From the NCBI RefSeq assembly GCF_029893105.1, contig NZ_JARXWG010000020.1, positions 19,867-83,866 of the forward strand: a DNA stretch of 64,000 nucleotides, written 5' to 3'. The notes beneath the pieces are model-generated. The model was not told where the DNA came from. It saw only the letters and a program-made list of their open reading frames with translations, and ran no database searches. Below, in pieces: positions 35,294 through 43,339 of this stretch. A program made the position numbers and the translations under genes. The DNA is from Parabacteroides sp. PF5-9 (lineage in GTDB: Bacteria > Bacteroidota > Bacteroidia > Bacteroidales > Tannerellaceae). How positions within the stretch are numbered: the stretch's first letter is position 1; every line of letters starts with the position of its first letter.

Positions 35294-35551
35294 TTATGGC
35301 AAATATAGTTATATTCTTTTATTTTATATCTATTTGATAATAAATAATGTAATTTGAAATAAAATAGTATATTTTCGTCATTAATCATATCTGTAATACT
35401 CCATTCAACCAGTGTCTATAACAATAGCCAAAATCTTCACTATCATTCTGAAAACAGAAAAGCCAGAATAAAACACCCTGGCCTTTCACTTAATAATTGT
35501 ATAACAACTGCTCAAAAAATGTGTATCACCTTTATAATCTTATGCCTAATA
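35294..35551. other. Spacer upstream of the C10 remnant
   Basis: AT-rich spacer. A leftward frame near 35385-35455 reads a protein-like run (NDSEDFGYCYRHWLNGVLQI then stop) but has no start and no recognised match, so it is not called as a gene. Confidence 0.4.
35458..35486 (-). terminator. Terminator after the GIN-domain protein gene
   Basis: On the minus strand GCCAG and CTGGC arms, extended by AAA/TTT around a one-base bulge, form a hairpin followed by TTTTCTGTTTT. It lies 66 bp past the stop of the gene at 35552-36259. Confidence 0.6.
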
Positions 35552-36259
35552 TTATTGTTGCCTGACAGAACCACCACTACTCACCTTTCTGTTTACAGTT
35601 CCCGGATTCCCCTTATACTGTATATCAGCACCACTACTTGCCTTAGCTTCCAACTCCTTCGTCACATACAATGAAATATCACTACCCGAAGAAGCCGAAG
35701 CCTCAACACTTTCAACCTCCATATCCCGCATATGAATATCACTGCCACTACTCGCATGAACCGTTGCAAACAACGCTTTACCACTCAATTTGATATCACT
35801 ACCCGAAGAACTACGACAAGACAACTTATTCGCTTCTAGTTCAATCCGAATATCACTACCACTACTCGACGATAATGCAATCTCATCAGCAATCAATCGC
35901 GTCTGACTCTGAACATCAGACCCCGAACTCGCCTCAATCTCCCGTAAACCCTTAGCCTCCATATAAACATTTACCTTCAGATTTCTTGGTCTTTTACCAA
36001 AACTCGACTCAAAACCAATCTTTAACCGATTATTTTTCGCCTCAGTCACAATCTGTTTCAACATCTCCTCATCATTGGTCTCTACCCTGATTTTATTCGA
36101 AGAACCCTCCGTTATAAATACCTGAATACCACAACAAACATCTATCTGGTTAAAACTCCCAACCGTGCGACTCTCATTATATTTCAAACCCTGAGCCTGA
36201 ACACCACTTAATAACAATGTCAGCAAAAAGAAAAAAACACCTTTCCTTACCATATCCAT
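35552..36259 (-). CDS. Exported GIN-domain protein (DUF2807)
   Basis: A 235-residue exported protein, signal peptide at about 1-23, with the DUF2807 opening VGSFNQIDVCCGIQVFITEG. The body is a right-handed beta-helix-like repeat in which SSGSD recurs about every 20 residues, at least six times (for example EASSGSDVQ, SSSSGSDIR, SSGSDIKL). The family was named putative auto-transporter adhesin head GIN domain; function is unproven. Expected location is periplasm or cell surface. Confidence 0.9.
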   Translation of the reverse strand: MDMVRKGVFFFLLTLLLSGVQAQGLKYNESRTVGSFNQIDVCCGIQVFITEGSSNKIRVETNDEEMLKQIVTEAKNNRLKIGFESSFGKRPRNLKVNVYMEAKGLREIEASSGSDVQSQTRLIADEIALSSSSGSDIRIELEANKLSCRSSSGSDIKLSGKALFATVHASSGSDIHMRDMEVESVEASASSGSDISLYVTKELEAKASSGADIQYKGNPGTVNRKVSSGGSVRQQ

Positions 36260-36349
36260 TTCAATTAAAATTAGTCTTTCTTAATAAGACGAATGAAATC
36301 TCCTTTCGGTTGCACCAGAAAAGGAAAATAAGTGCATTTAAATAAAAAA

Positions 36350-36375
36350 CCCGGATAAAGAAAACTTTATCCGGG
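36350..36375 (-). terminator. Terminator of the helicase/cold-shock/RRM operon
   Basis: CCCGGATAAAG (36350-36360) and CTTTATCCGGG (36365-36375) form an 11-bp stem with a 4-base loop. On the minus strand it is followed by TTTTTTATTT, 24 bp past the RRM gene stop. Confidence 0.85.
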
Positions 36376-36398
36376 CGATTTTCTTCCTATAAATCCAA

Positions 36399-36707
36399 TC
36401 AATACCTTCTTGAATTATAACCCCCGCCTCTGTTATTGTTGCGGTCATTAAAGCGAGGACGTTCAGTACGTTCCCGTGCCACTGACACCGAGATCGTCTT
36501 TCCATCATACTCCGCATTATTCAGTTCATTGATCGCTGTCTGAGCCTGAGCATCATCAGCCATTTCAACAAACCCAAAACCACGAGATCTGCCTGTTTCA
36601 CGATCCATAATTACTTTGGCTGAAGAAACTTCACCATACTCGTTGAATAAATCGTTTAAGTCGGCATCACTTACGCCGTAGCTTAAATTAGAAATGTAAA
36701 TGTTCAT
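36399..36707 (-). CDS. RRM-type RNA-binding protein
   Basis: A 102-residue protein with one RNA recognition motif at about 1-78: RNP2 NIYISNL at the start and RNP1 SRGFGFVEM near residue 43, both with the aromatic residues that stack on RNA. A Gly/Arg/Asn-rich tail (RGGGYNSRRY) follows. Such proteins are abundant RNA-binding regulators in Bacteroidetes. It is 39 bp downstream of the cold-shock-domain gene and ends at a strong terminator. Confidence 0.96.
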   Translation of the reverse strand: MNIYISNLSYGVSDADLNDLFNEYGEVSSAKVIMDRETGRSRGFGFVEMADDAQAQTAINELNNAEYDGKTISVSVARERTERPRFNDRNNNRGGGYNSRRY

Positions 36708-36746
36708 TTTTTCTGTATTAAAATATAATTGTATAATGGAAGAGGA

Positions 36747-37196
36747 TCATTCCTCGTACCGTACTCTCACTGCATTCATATCACGTTGGCCACGCTCCAA
36801 CTCAAAAAAGACCTTCTTACCCTCCTCAATATCATTCGGAGCAGCACTGATATGGAAGAAATAATTAACCCCACTGGCCAAATCCTTAATAAAACCATAC
36901 CCTTTCTCTTCTACAAACCGTTCAACACGTCCATGTAATACTGTCGGTTCATCCGACTCCTCCTTTTTAGGCGTAGAAATAATAATACTCTCCGGATCAA
37001 TGACCTTTTTCGGTTTAAATTCAGGAGGTGTAGAAGTCAGTTGCCCATTCTCATCCACATAAGCAAACATCTCTTCCATAGGAGCACCCTTTAAAGCATT
37101 CGCTTTACGATCCTCTTTGCGTTTTAATTTCTCTTGTTTCTTTTCTTGTTTCTTTTTCTCGTTCTCTCTTTTACCAAATGAAGCTGGTCTTGCCAT
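36747..37196 (-). CDS. Cold-shock-domain protein
   Basis: A 149-residue protein. The N-terminal 35 residues are a basic, Lys/Arg-rich coil (REKKKQEKKQEKLKRKEDRK), followed by a linker and a C-terminal cold-shock domain at about 85-149 (LHGRVERFVEEKGYGFIKD, VNYFFHIS, VFFELERGQRD). It probably binds single-stranded RNA and prevents structure at low temperature. It is 47 bp downstream of the RNA helicase gene, forming a helicase-CSD-RRM operon. Confidence 0.95.
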   Translation of the reverse strand: MARPASFGKRENEKKKQEKKQEKLKRKEDRKANALKGAPMEEMFAYVDENGQLTSTPPEFKPKKVIDPESIIISTPKKEESDEPTVLHGRVERFVEEKGYGFIKDLASGVNYFFHISAAPNDIEEGKKVFFELERGQRDMNAVRVRYEE

Positions 37197-37243
37197 GTAT
37201 AAATCTTTTAGTTACTATAAATAATTTGATCAAATTCGTTTAC

Positions 37244-38368
37244 TCAGGCCGGAACGGCCATCGTATTCAGTTTTTTACCCGTAAGTTTCTGTATATCATT
37301 AAGCAAACGGTATTCCTCCTGTGAACAAAAACTTAGGGCTACCCCTTTGTTCCCCGCACGACCGGTTCGCCCGATACGATGCACATAAGTCTCCGCCACA
37401 TCAGGCAAATCATAATTAATGACGACTTCCAGACTATGAATATCTATACCACGAGCAGCTATATCCGTCGCTATTAATACACGTGTTTTCCCAGACTTAA
37501 AATTAGCCAATGCATTCTGACGGGCATTTTGCGACTTATTCCCATGAATAGCCTCACTCCCTATACCCGCTTTATTCAATACACGAGCCAGTTTATCAGC
37601 CCCATGTTTCGTTTTAGAAAAAACCAATACAGCCTGATCTTTCTCTTTTCGGAGCAGATTCACCAGCAAATTCTTCTTTTCAGCTTTTTCTACATAATAC
37701 AGATATTGACTGATCGTATCCACAGTAGATGAAACCGGAGTCGTTTCCACCCGCACCGGATGACGAAGAATACGCTGAGAAAGTGCAGTTATCGCTTGCG
37801 GCATAGTGGCAGAAAAGAACAATGTTTGCCGCTCAACCGGTAACTTAGGTAAGATACGTTTGATATCATGAATAAATCCCATATCCAACATACGGTCAGC
37901 CTCATCAAGTACAAAATGAGTGATACTGTCTAACGAAATAAATCCCTGACTCATCAAATCCAACAAACGCCCCGGAGTCGCAATTAAGATATCTACCCCT
38001 TGTTTTAACTCATCTGTCTGCGCTTTTTGTTTAACACCTCCAAAGATCACACAACTGCGTAATCCCATATAAGAGCCATACTGCCGAAAACATTCATGAA
38101 TCTGAATCGCCAACTCACGCGTCGGCGTTAATATCAACGAACGAATCTGCCGTTTCTGTGACGGACGTTTATCTTCATTCAACAACTGAAGAATAGGAAT
38201 AGCAAAAGCCGCAGTCTTTCCGGTGCCTGTCTGCGCCAATCCTAAAAGATCGCGTCCTGTTAAAACATGTGGGATAGCCTCTCTCTGTATAGCGGTTGGA
38301 TTTTGGTACCCTTTTTCATCCAGAGCCTTCAATATAGGCTCTATAATCTTTAAATCTTTAAATGTCAT
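37244..38368 (-). CDS. DEAD-box RNA helicase (RhlE/CsdA-like)
   Basis: A 374-residue ATP-dependent RNA helicase. Q-motif GYQNPTAIQ, motif I AQTGTGKTAAF, motif II VLDEADRM, motif III SAT, and motif VI HRIGRTGRAG are present; the second RecA domain begins at about 210. The chain stops at 374 residues, so it has no C-terminal RNA-binding extension like that of DeaD; the downstream CSD and RRM genes might supply it. A -7 box at 38526-38533 predicts a leader of about 150 bases before the start. Confidence 0.95.
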   Translation of the reverse strand: MTFKDLKIIEPILKALDEKGYQNPTAIQREAIPHVLTGRDLLGLAQTGTGKTAAFAIPILQLLNEDKRPSQKRQIRSLILTPTRELAIQIHECFRQYGSYMGLRSCVIFGGVKQKAQTDELKQGVDILIATPGRLLDLMSQGFISLDSITHFVLDEADRMLDMGFIHDIKRILPKLPVERQTLFFSATMPQAITALSQRILRHPVRVETTPVSSTVDTISQYLYYVEKAEKKNLLVNLLRKEKDQAVLVFSKTKHGADKLARVLNKAGIGSEAIHGNKSQNARQNALANFKSGKTRVLIATDIAARGIDIHSLEVVINYDLPDVAETYVHRIGRTGRAGNKGVALSFCSQEEYRLLNDIQKLTGKKLNTMAVPA

Positions 38369-38525
38369 ACACTTTCGAATTGATATACATCAACCCATTT
38401 TCTAATTTATAATCGTAAAACAAGGAAGTCTAAAAGGTCGTTATCAACTCGAATTTATCCGGGATTAATGCCGGAGCACTACTAAGGAGAGAAAGATCAG
38501 AATAAAACTTGATTGTCTTCGGCAG

Positions 38526-38533
38526 CAAAGGTA
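38526..38533 (-). promoter_or_regulatory. -7 promoter box of the helicase operon
   Basis: CAAAGGTA on the plus strand reads TACCTTTG toward the helicase. It implies an untranslated leader of about 150 bases. Confidence 0.55.
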
Positions 38534-38640
38534 GTTATTAAATTGAACATAAAGGTCTTTTTATGTTAAAATCAAGGAAGAAAGACTTTTCAGCAAAGCA
38601 AAATGAACCTCTCAGCGAACTCTTTCTTATTCTTTTGAAT

Positions 38641-38648
38641 TACCTTTG
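38641..38648 (+). promoter_or_regulatory. -7 promoter box of the aldo/keto reductase gene
   Basis: TACCTTTG matches TAnnTTTG 18 bp before the ATG at 38667. It overlaps the TTG that opens the longer frame, which argues against that TTG as a start. Confidence 0.7.
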
Positions 38649-38666
38649 CCACATAATCAGATACAA

Positions 38667-39809
38667 ATGGAATATCGTAAAATTGGACATACCAGCATCT
38701 CAGCCAGTATTATTGGATTAGGAGCAGAACATCTGGATGGACAGCCATACAGCGTAGTAGAGGAAACCGTACACGCAGCCTTAGAGCAACAGATAAACAT
38801 CATCGACCTGTTTATGCCTGGTGAAGAAGTCCGTCAAAATATAGGAAAAGCACTTGGCAACAGACGAAAAGATGTCATTATACAAGGACATATCGGTTCG
38901 GTCGATTTAAACGAAAAGTACGATATGAGTCGCGATTTAAACATCTGCAAAGCATATTTCGAAAGGTTGATGAAGAATCTCGGAACAGATTATATCGATG
39001 TAGGTATGTTATTCTTTATGGATTCAGATGAAGCGTTTGAACAAATTCAAGCCAATGGTATTATCGATTATGCACTTGAATTAAAAGAAAAAGGAATTAT
39101 ACGCGCCATAGGAACCAGTTCGCACAACCCGAGAGTTGCACGTAAAGTCCTGGAAACAGGCGTTGTAGACCTCATGATGTTCAGTATCAATCCCGCATTT
39201 GACATGACCCCTCCTGAAAAAGATGTATTGGATACGATGGAAGAGTTGGAAAAACAGCAATATGTGACGATCGACCCTCTGCGTAATGAACTCTATAAAT
39301 ATTGCGAACAACAACATATTGCCATCACTGTGATGAAGACCTTTGGAGGAGGAAGGCTGTTGTCGGCAGAACATTCGCCGTTCAAAAAAGCCATGACACC
39401 AGCCCAGTGTATCCATTATGCCCTGACGCGCCCGGCAGTTGTAAGTACAATGATCGGATGTCAGTCAGCCCAACAAGTAGAAGAAGCCGTCAGTTATCTG
39501 AATGCTACAGCTGAAGAACGCGACTATATGGATATTATCAGTGACTATCAGGGAGCACTCAGCGGAAAATGTGTCTATTGCAACCACTGCCAGCCGTGTC
39601 CTGTAAATATCGACATCGCCCTGGTGAATAAATACCTGGATATCGCCCTGTTGGATACTGATAAAATACCCCCAAGCATCCTTCAGCATTACAACTCATT
39701 ATCAGTCAGTGGAAGCGATTGTATCGCCTGTGGAAATTGTGAAGACAAATGCCCGTTTTCTGTGCCTGTAATTAAAAACATGGAACGAGCCGCCGAATTA
39801 CTAAGATAA
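38667..39809 (+). CDS. Aldo/keto reductase with C-terminal 4Fe-4S ferredoxin domain
   Basis: A protein of about 380 residues. The N-terminal TIM barrel (about 1-285) has AKR motifs such as LGTDYIDVGMLFFMDS and AIGTSSHNPRVARKVLE. The C-terminus carries two cysteine clusters, CVYCNHCQPCP and CIACGNCEDKCPF, which would hold two 4Fe-4S clusters, so electrons may come from ferredoxin rather than, or in addition to, NADPH. The ATG at 38667 is chosen because the promoter box covers the upstream TTG. It is a single gene between the helicase and the AraC regulator. Confidence 0.93.
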   Translation: MEYRKIGHTSISASIIGLGAEHLDGQPYSVVEETVHAALEQQINIIDLFMPGEEVRQNIGKALGNRRKDVIIQGHIGSVDLNEKYDMSRDLNICKAYFERLMKNLGTDYIDVGMLFFMDSDEAFEQIQANGIIDYALELKEKGIIRAIGTSSHNPRVARKVLETGVVDLMMFSINPAFDMTPPEKDVLDTMEELEKQQYVTIDPLRNELYKYCEQQHIAITVMKTFGGGRLLSAEHSPFKKAMTPAQCIHYALTRPAVVSTMIGCQSAQQVEEAVSYLNATAEERDYMDIISDYQGALSGKCVYCNHCQPCPVNIDIALVNKYLDIALLDTDKIPPSILQHYNSLSVSGSDCIACGNCEDKCPFSVPVIKNMERAAELLR

Positions 39810-39843
39810 TCGGTAGCAATACATATATAATAAGTTCCCCGTT

Positions 39844-40722
39844 TTAATGCGCCCTTTCCCGGAACTCCGAAGGCGTGATACCTTCTTTCTTCTTAAAAAA
39901 AGTAGAAAACTGTCCCGCATTTTCAAAACGCAGACAGTATGCAATTTCAGAGATATTCATCGCAGAACCGGTCAATAACTCTTTCGCTTTTAACAGCCGT
40001 TGTTGATGTTGATATTGTGCTGGCGATACCCCCGTATACTCTTTAAACATCCGCCGGAACCAAGAATAACCAAGTCCCAGCTTAGCGGCTATCTCTTCAG
40101 GAGATAGCGGATTTTCTACATACTCTTTCATCAAAATACGCGCCTCATTGATTTTATCGACAACATACGTATTCGTAAACGATTGGTTTCTCTTTTTGTA
40201 ATAAACCGTTCCAAGTATATGAAGAACAATACTGGAAATCATCTGCTGATAACCCGACTTCTCCTCTGCAGAGAACTTAATAATATCATTGTATAAGCCG
40301 ACAATAGTCGCACTCAACCCAATATGATGTAACGGTTCCTCTTTCGTAAAAAAACTCCGCTCTACACGTCGGTCGATATGAGGGCCTCTGAATCCAACCC
40401 AATACTCGTCCCACCCTGTATTTGTATCCGGATAATAACTATGCCACTCATCCGGAAAGAGCAAAATCATTGTACCAGCTTCAACTTTCTGCATTTTACA
40501 CGACTGCGATGAAAAATATCCGCTCCCTTTAGTTATATAGACCAACTGATACTCCTTCAGAATACGACCATTCTGAGGTTTGAAGTTATGGCTGTCAGGG
40601 TGTTTGGATAACGGATATTGCCCCTGTGGAGGAATAAACTGATAACCGACTGTTGAAACCACAATGCCCCAATCTTCATCACTTGTCCCTATAGTCAGAT
40701 AACGTAATAAATCAGTCTTCAT
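39844..40722 (-). CDS. AraC-family transcriptional regulator
   Basis: A 292-residue regulator with an N-terminal cupin-type sensor domain at about 20-170 (QLVYITKGSGYFSSQSCK, GTMILLFPDEWHSYYP) and a C-terminal double helix-turn-helix at about 190-290 (SPEEIAAKLGLGYSWFRRMF, ISEIAYCLRFENAGQFSTFF). The sensor is expected to bind a small sugar-like ligand. It might regulate the rhamnose operon, which has no adjacent regulator, but it lies 21 kb away and nothing in the sequence links them. Its -7 box is at 40761-40768 and copy D of the array is 235 bp upstream. Confidence 0.93.
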   Translation of the reverse strand: MKTDLLRYLTIGTSDEDWGIVVSTVGYQFIPPQGQYPLSKHPDSHNFKPQNGRILKEYQLVYITKGSGYFSSQSCKMQKVEAGTMILLFPDEWHSYYPDTNTGWDEYWVGFRGPHIDRRVERSFFTKEEPLHHIGLSATIVGLYNDIIKFSAEEKSGYQQMISSIVLHILGTVYYKKRNQSFTNTYVVDKINEARILMKEYVENPLSPEEIAAKLGLGYSWFRRMFKEYTGVSPAQYQHQQRLLKAKELLTGSAMNISEIAYCLRFENAGQFSTFFKKKEGITPSEFRERAH

Positions 40723-40760
40723 ATTGTGTCAGATTTGAAAGGTTTACGATCTATTGTTAG

Positions 40761-40768
40761 CAAACATA
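40761..40768 (-). promoter_or_regulatory. -7 promoter box of the AraC-family gene
   Basis: CAAACATA on the plus strand reads TATGTTTG toward the regulator gene, 39 bp before its start. Confidence 0.55.
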
Positions 40769-40926
40769 CGAAAAAAGGCGATTGTTTGATCTGTCAAATA
40801 GAAAAAAATGAACCTATTCATTCATTCTTTTTCGATATGTAAACTCCAAAATCGCCCTTCTATTTCGTGAACGAATCCAAACAAAAACCGGAACGTCCCG
40901 TCGGTTTATTTGTACCTTTTGCCGCG

Positions 40927-41068
40927 TTTTTTTGTTAAACGTAGATCCGTTTTTTGTTAGAGGTACGTCTAAAACAATTTAGAGGTACGTCTAAATCTGT
41001 TTAGAGGTACGTCTAAAATCATTTAGAGGTACCTCTAACAGAAAACAAACCTACGTGTCACAAAAAAG
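40927..41068. repeat. 22-bp-period palindrome array (copy D) with long outer arms
   Basis: Four 16-bp units start at 40957, 40979, 41001 and 41023, exactly 22 bp apart: TTAGAGGTACGTCTAA three times, then the perfect palindrome TTAGAGGTACCTCTAA. The element is framed by about 37-bp imperfect inverted arms (40927-40963 and 41032-41068) that include a T-run, AACGTAG/CTACGTG and TTTTTTGTTAGAGG, so the whole 142 bp is one folded unit. It is the best-preserved copy in the window. Confidence 0.95.
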
Positions 41069-41084
41069 TATTCACGATAACCCA

Positions 41085-41134
41085 AAAAATAGAAAGGCTT
41101 GCTTTCATAAAATGAAGCAAGCCTTTCTATTTTT
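41085..41134 (-). terminator. Strong terminator of the C1 peptidase gene
   Basis: A 20-bp stem runs from AAAAATAGAAAGGCTTGCTT (41085-41104) to its exact complement at 41115-41134. The minus-strand arm ends in a T-run, 20 bp past the peptidase stop. Confidence 0.9.
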
Positions 41135-41153
41135 GTTAGACTCAAAAGTGAGA

Positions 41154-42344
41154 TCAGAGTCCTAATTTTGTACGGATAGCAGCCGGAATAGCATTTTTAT
41201 GCACAATGATATTCATCGTTTTATAAGCCACGAAAGGTTCTGACACATACCATTTTCCTTCGTATTTGCTATTGGTACCCCATGAATTTTTGACCATATA
41301 GAATTTTTTTCCGTTCTGATCTTTAGCGATACCGTAAATTTGCATACCATGATCATCGGTAGTCTGATAGTTGTCATAAGCTTTCTGGCGCATTTCCTGA
41401 GTGATTGTCAACTCTTGTATCGGCTTTTCAACCAGTTTACGCAATTCGGCATTCTTTTCAGTGGCACTCAAGCCTACCCATCTATCCTGATCAGAGCCTG
41501 ATGTTTCTATTGTTTCCACATCCGGCATCACTCCGATACCATTACGGGTAAAGCCGACTTCACTCACATCTGTAGCCCATGCTATTGTATATCCGTTATT
41601 TATAGAATAATCGAACACTTCCATAAATTCGTTTATAGGAAGATTATAAGATTCTGCCCAACGCCAGTTGTCTGGAATTTCCAATGCAAATGAGGAATAG
41701 AAAGGATGATGTGTATACGAAGTTAACGACACATAATCGTCCGCATTTATACCTAATTCTTTAGCAAAACTCATTGGCGTATATTGTTTGTTATTATAAC
41801 TGAATGTTTCGGGCAATTTTCCCAGATACGCATCAATGATCCCATCAAAACCTTTTTTCCAGGCTGTAGATAGTTTACCGTTTTTGTTTTTAATGATCGC
41901 TTCCACATAAGCAGCAGCAGCGCTTTCCATTTCACCATGTACGTGAATATCTTCACCGTATTCCAGTCCGGGCATAACCGATTCGGGAACTAATCCATAA
42001 TGTTTAATACCATACAACACATCATAAAAACCTCCTCCTTGTGCGAAATTCAAGAAACCGTGCAAACGGACATACCGATCTGCTTTATCTCTATATGAAT
42101 GATTGACGATAAACATTTCCGACAGGTTATGCTCTCCTTTTCCCATACGGATAAGTTCCGATTCAATAAAAGCCAATGAAGAAAAACACCAGCAAGTACC
42201 TGTACGACTTTGATTCTGGATTGGCGTAATTTTAAGTTCTTTTACCGGAGTAAATACATACCCTTCATTTCCCTGAGCAACAACAGCGGTTGCCGAACAT
42301 GCCAGCAAGAGAGTGGCTGTGATAAGTTTTTTCATGTTATTCAT
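41154..42344 (-). CDS. Exported C1B (bleomycin hydrolase-like) cysteine peptidase
   Basis: A papain-fold peptidase of about 396 residues with signal peptide at about 1-21 (LITATLLLACSATAVVAQ). Catalytic Cys is in TGTCWCFSSLAF near residue 50, the His in TTDDHGMQIYG, and the Asn in VKNSWGTNS. Resemblance is to bleomycin hydrolase and the PepC group rather than to secreted papain, though it is exported here. It would act as an aminopeptidase or endopeptidase in the periplasm. The open frame extends to 42386; ATG at 42344 precedes the signal. The -7 box is at 42368-42375, and a perfect terminator follows the gene. Confidence 0.93.
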   Translation of the reverse strand: MNNMKKLITATLLLACSATAVVAQGNEGYVFTPVKELKITPIQNQSRTGTCWCFSSLAFIESELIRMGKGEHNLSEMFIVNHSYRDKADRYVRLHGFLNFAQGGGFYDVLYGIKHYGLVPESVMPGLEYGEDIHVHGEMESAAAAYVEAIIKNKNGKLSTAWKKGFDGIIDAYLGKLPETFSYNNKQYTPMSFAKELGINADDYVSLTSYTHHPFYSSFALEIPDNWRWAESYNLPINEFMEVFDYSINNGYTIAWATDVSEVGFTRNGIGVMPDVETIETSGSDQDRWVGLSATEKNAELRKLVEKPIQELTITQEMRQKAYDNYQTTDDHGMQIYGIAKDQNGKKFYMVKNSWGTNSKYEGKWYVSEPFVAYKTMNIIVHKNAIPAAIRTKLGL

Positions 42345-42367
42345 TTTATAAGATTCTCTATTGCATG

Positions 42368-42375
42368 CAAATATA
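42368..42375 (-). promoter_or_regulatory. -7 promoter box of the C1 peptidase gene
   Basis: CAAATATA on the plus strand reads TATATTTG toward the peptidase, 24 bp before its chosen start. It supports the start at 42344 over the longer frame. Confidence 0.6.
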
Positions 42376-42408
42376 CAACAACACATCTATTCAATTCAAT
42401 TTTTTATC

Positions 42409-42416
42409 TACTTTTG
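42409..42416 (+). promoter_or_regulatory. -7 promoter box of proC
   Basis: TACTTTTG matches TAnnTTTG 37 bp before the proC ATG at 42453. Confidence 0.6.
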
Positions 42417-42452
42417 TCGATATATTCTTTTATTCAATCAACATATATCCAA

Positions 42453-43256
42453 ATGAAAATAGCAATTATCGGTGCAGGAAACATAGGAGGAGCAATTGCT
42501 CGTGGTTTAGCTAAGGGTTCCATATTCAAGGCTTCTGATATTATTTGTACAGATCGGTCGACAGAAACACTTGATAAGTTGAAACAGATTAATCCGGAAT
42601 TCCGTCTGCTTCAGGACAATCAGGAGGCTGCCCGTCAGGCCGATATCATTATGATTGCTGTTAAACCCTGGGTGGTCGAATCTATTATTGATGAAATAAA
42701 ACACCTGCTCGATTTCGAGAGACAGATTATCATATCCGTAGCAGCCGGCATCACATTCGATCTATTGAGTTCCTATCTGACAAAAAATATCGATTCCGAA
42801 TCATTGGCTACCCCGACGATCTTCCGGGTAATACCCAATACTGCTATTGAGGTGCTCAATAGCATGACTTTCGTCTCTGCCCGGAACGCCTCACAGGAGC
42901 AAACGGAGTTGGTGATTCGGATCTTTAATGATCTCGGAAATGCGATGTTGATTGAAGAACGCCTGATGACAGCAGGTACTGCACTTGCCTCGAGCGGCAT
43001 TGCTTTTGCGTTGCGTTATATCCGCGCCGCAATAGAAGGAGGTGTTGAATTAGGCTTCTATCCGAAGGAAGCACAGGAGATTGTGCTCCACACGGTTAAA
43101 GGAGCTGTAGAGTTATTATTGGAAAACAAAACAAATCCTGAAATGGAGATCGACAAAGTGACCACTCCTGGTGGAATCACGATCAAAGGGTTGAATGAAA
43201 TGGAGTTATCCGGTTTTACCTCTTCCGTTATTCGAGGACTTAAAGCAAGTAAATAA
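42453..43256 (+). CDS. proC: Pyrroline-5-carboxylate reductase
   Basis: A 267-residue NAD(P)H-dependent reductase making L-proline from pyrroline-5-carboxylate. The Rossmann motif IAIIGAGNIGGAIARGL is right at the N-terminus; AVKPW near 68 and VIPNTAIEVLNSM near 130 are family marks, and the C-terminus has VTTPGGITIKGLNEMELSGF. The open frame extends to 42210 because no stop intervenes, but ATG at 42453 with promoter box 37 bp upstream is the real start. It is divergent from the C1 peptidase gene. Confidence 0.96.
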   Translation: MKIAIIGAGNIGGAIARGLAKGSIFKASDIICTDRSTETLDKLKQINPEFRLLQDNQEAARQADIIMIAVKPWVVESIIDEIKHLLDFERQIIISVAAGITFDLLSSYLTKNIDSESLATPTIFRVIPNTAIEVLNSMTFVSARNASQEQTELVIRIFNDLGNAMLIEERLMTAGTALASSGIAFALRYIRAAIEGGVELGFYPKEAQEIVLHTVKGAVELLLENKTNPEMEIDKVTTPGGITIKGLNEMELSGFTSSVIRGLKASK

Positions 43257-43300
43257 ATATCAGCTATACCATGACCGTTGGTTTCTTTCAAAAATTTTCA

Positions 43301-43308
43301 TAGTTTTG
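43301..43308 (+). promoter_or_regulatory. -7 promoter box of the DUF4831 gene
   Basis: TAGTTTTG matches TAnnTTTG 31 bp before the ATG at 43340. Confidence 0.6.
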
Positions 43309-43339
43309 TACGATTTCACCCTCAAAATGATGATTTGAC

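Larger units (their letters stand above)
40723..41153. other. Intergenic region with array copy D and a terminator
   Basis: A 430-bp stretch without a gene. It holds the AraC promoter box, array copy D (40927-41068) and the C1 peptidase terminator (41085-41134). GGCGATT and AATCGCC near 40778 and 40852 are an incidental distant inverted pair. Confidence 0.6.

Noticed and set aside
35385..35455. Leftward coding-like string ending NGVLQI before the C10 remnant
   Set aside because: No start codon, overlaps a terminator hairpin and has no recognised family. It is kept only as a remark.
38646..38666. TTG start seven codons before the aldo/keto reductase ATG
   Set aside because: The TTG is inside the TACCTTTG promoter box, so it would not be transcribed.
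42210..42452. Long 5' extension of the proC frame
   Set aside because: It runs antisense to the C1 peptidase N-terminus and lies before the -7 box; the Rossmann motif begins at the ATG at 42453.
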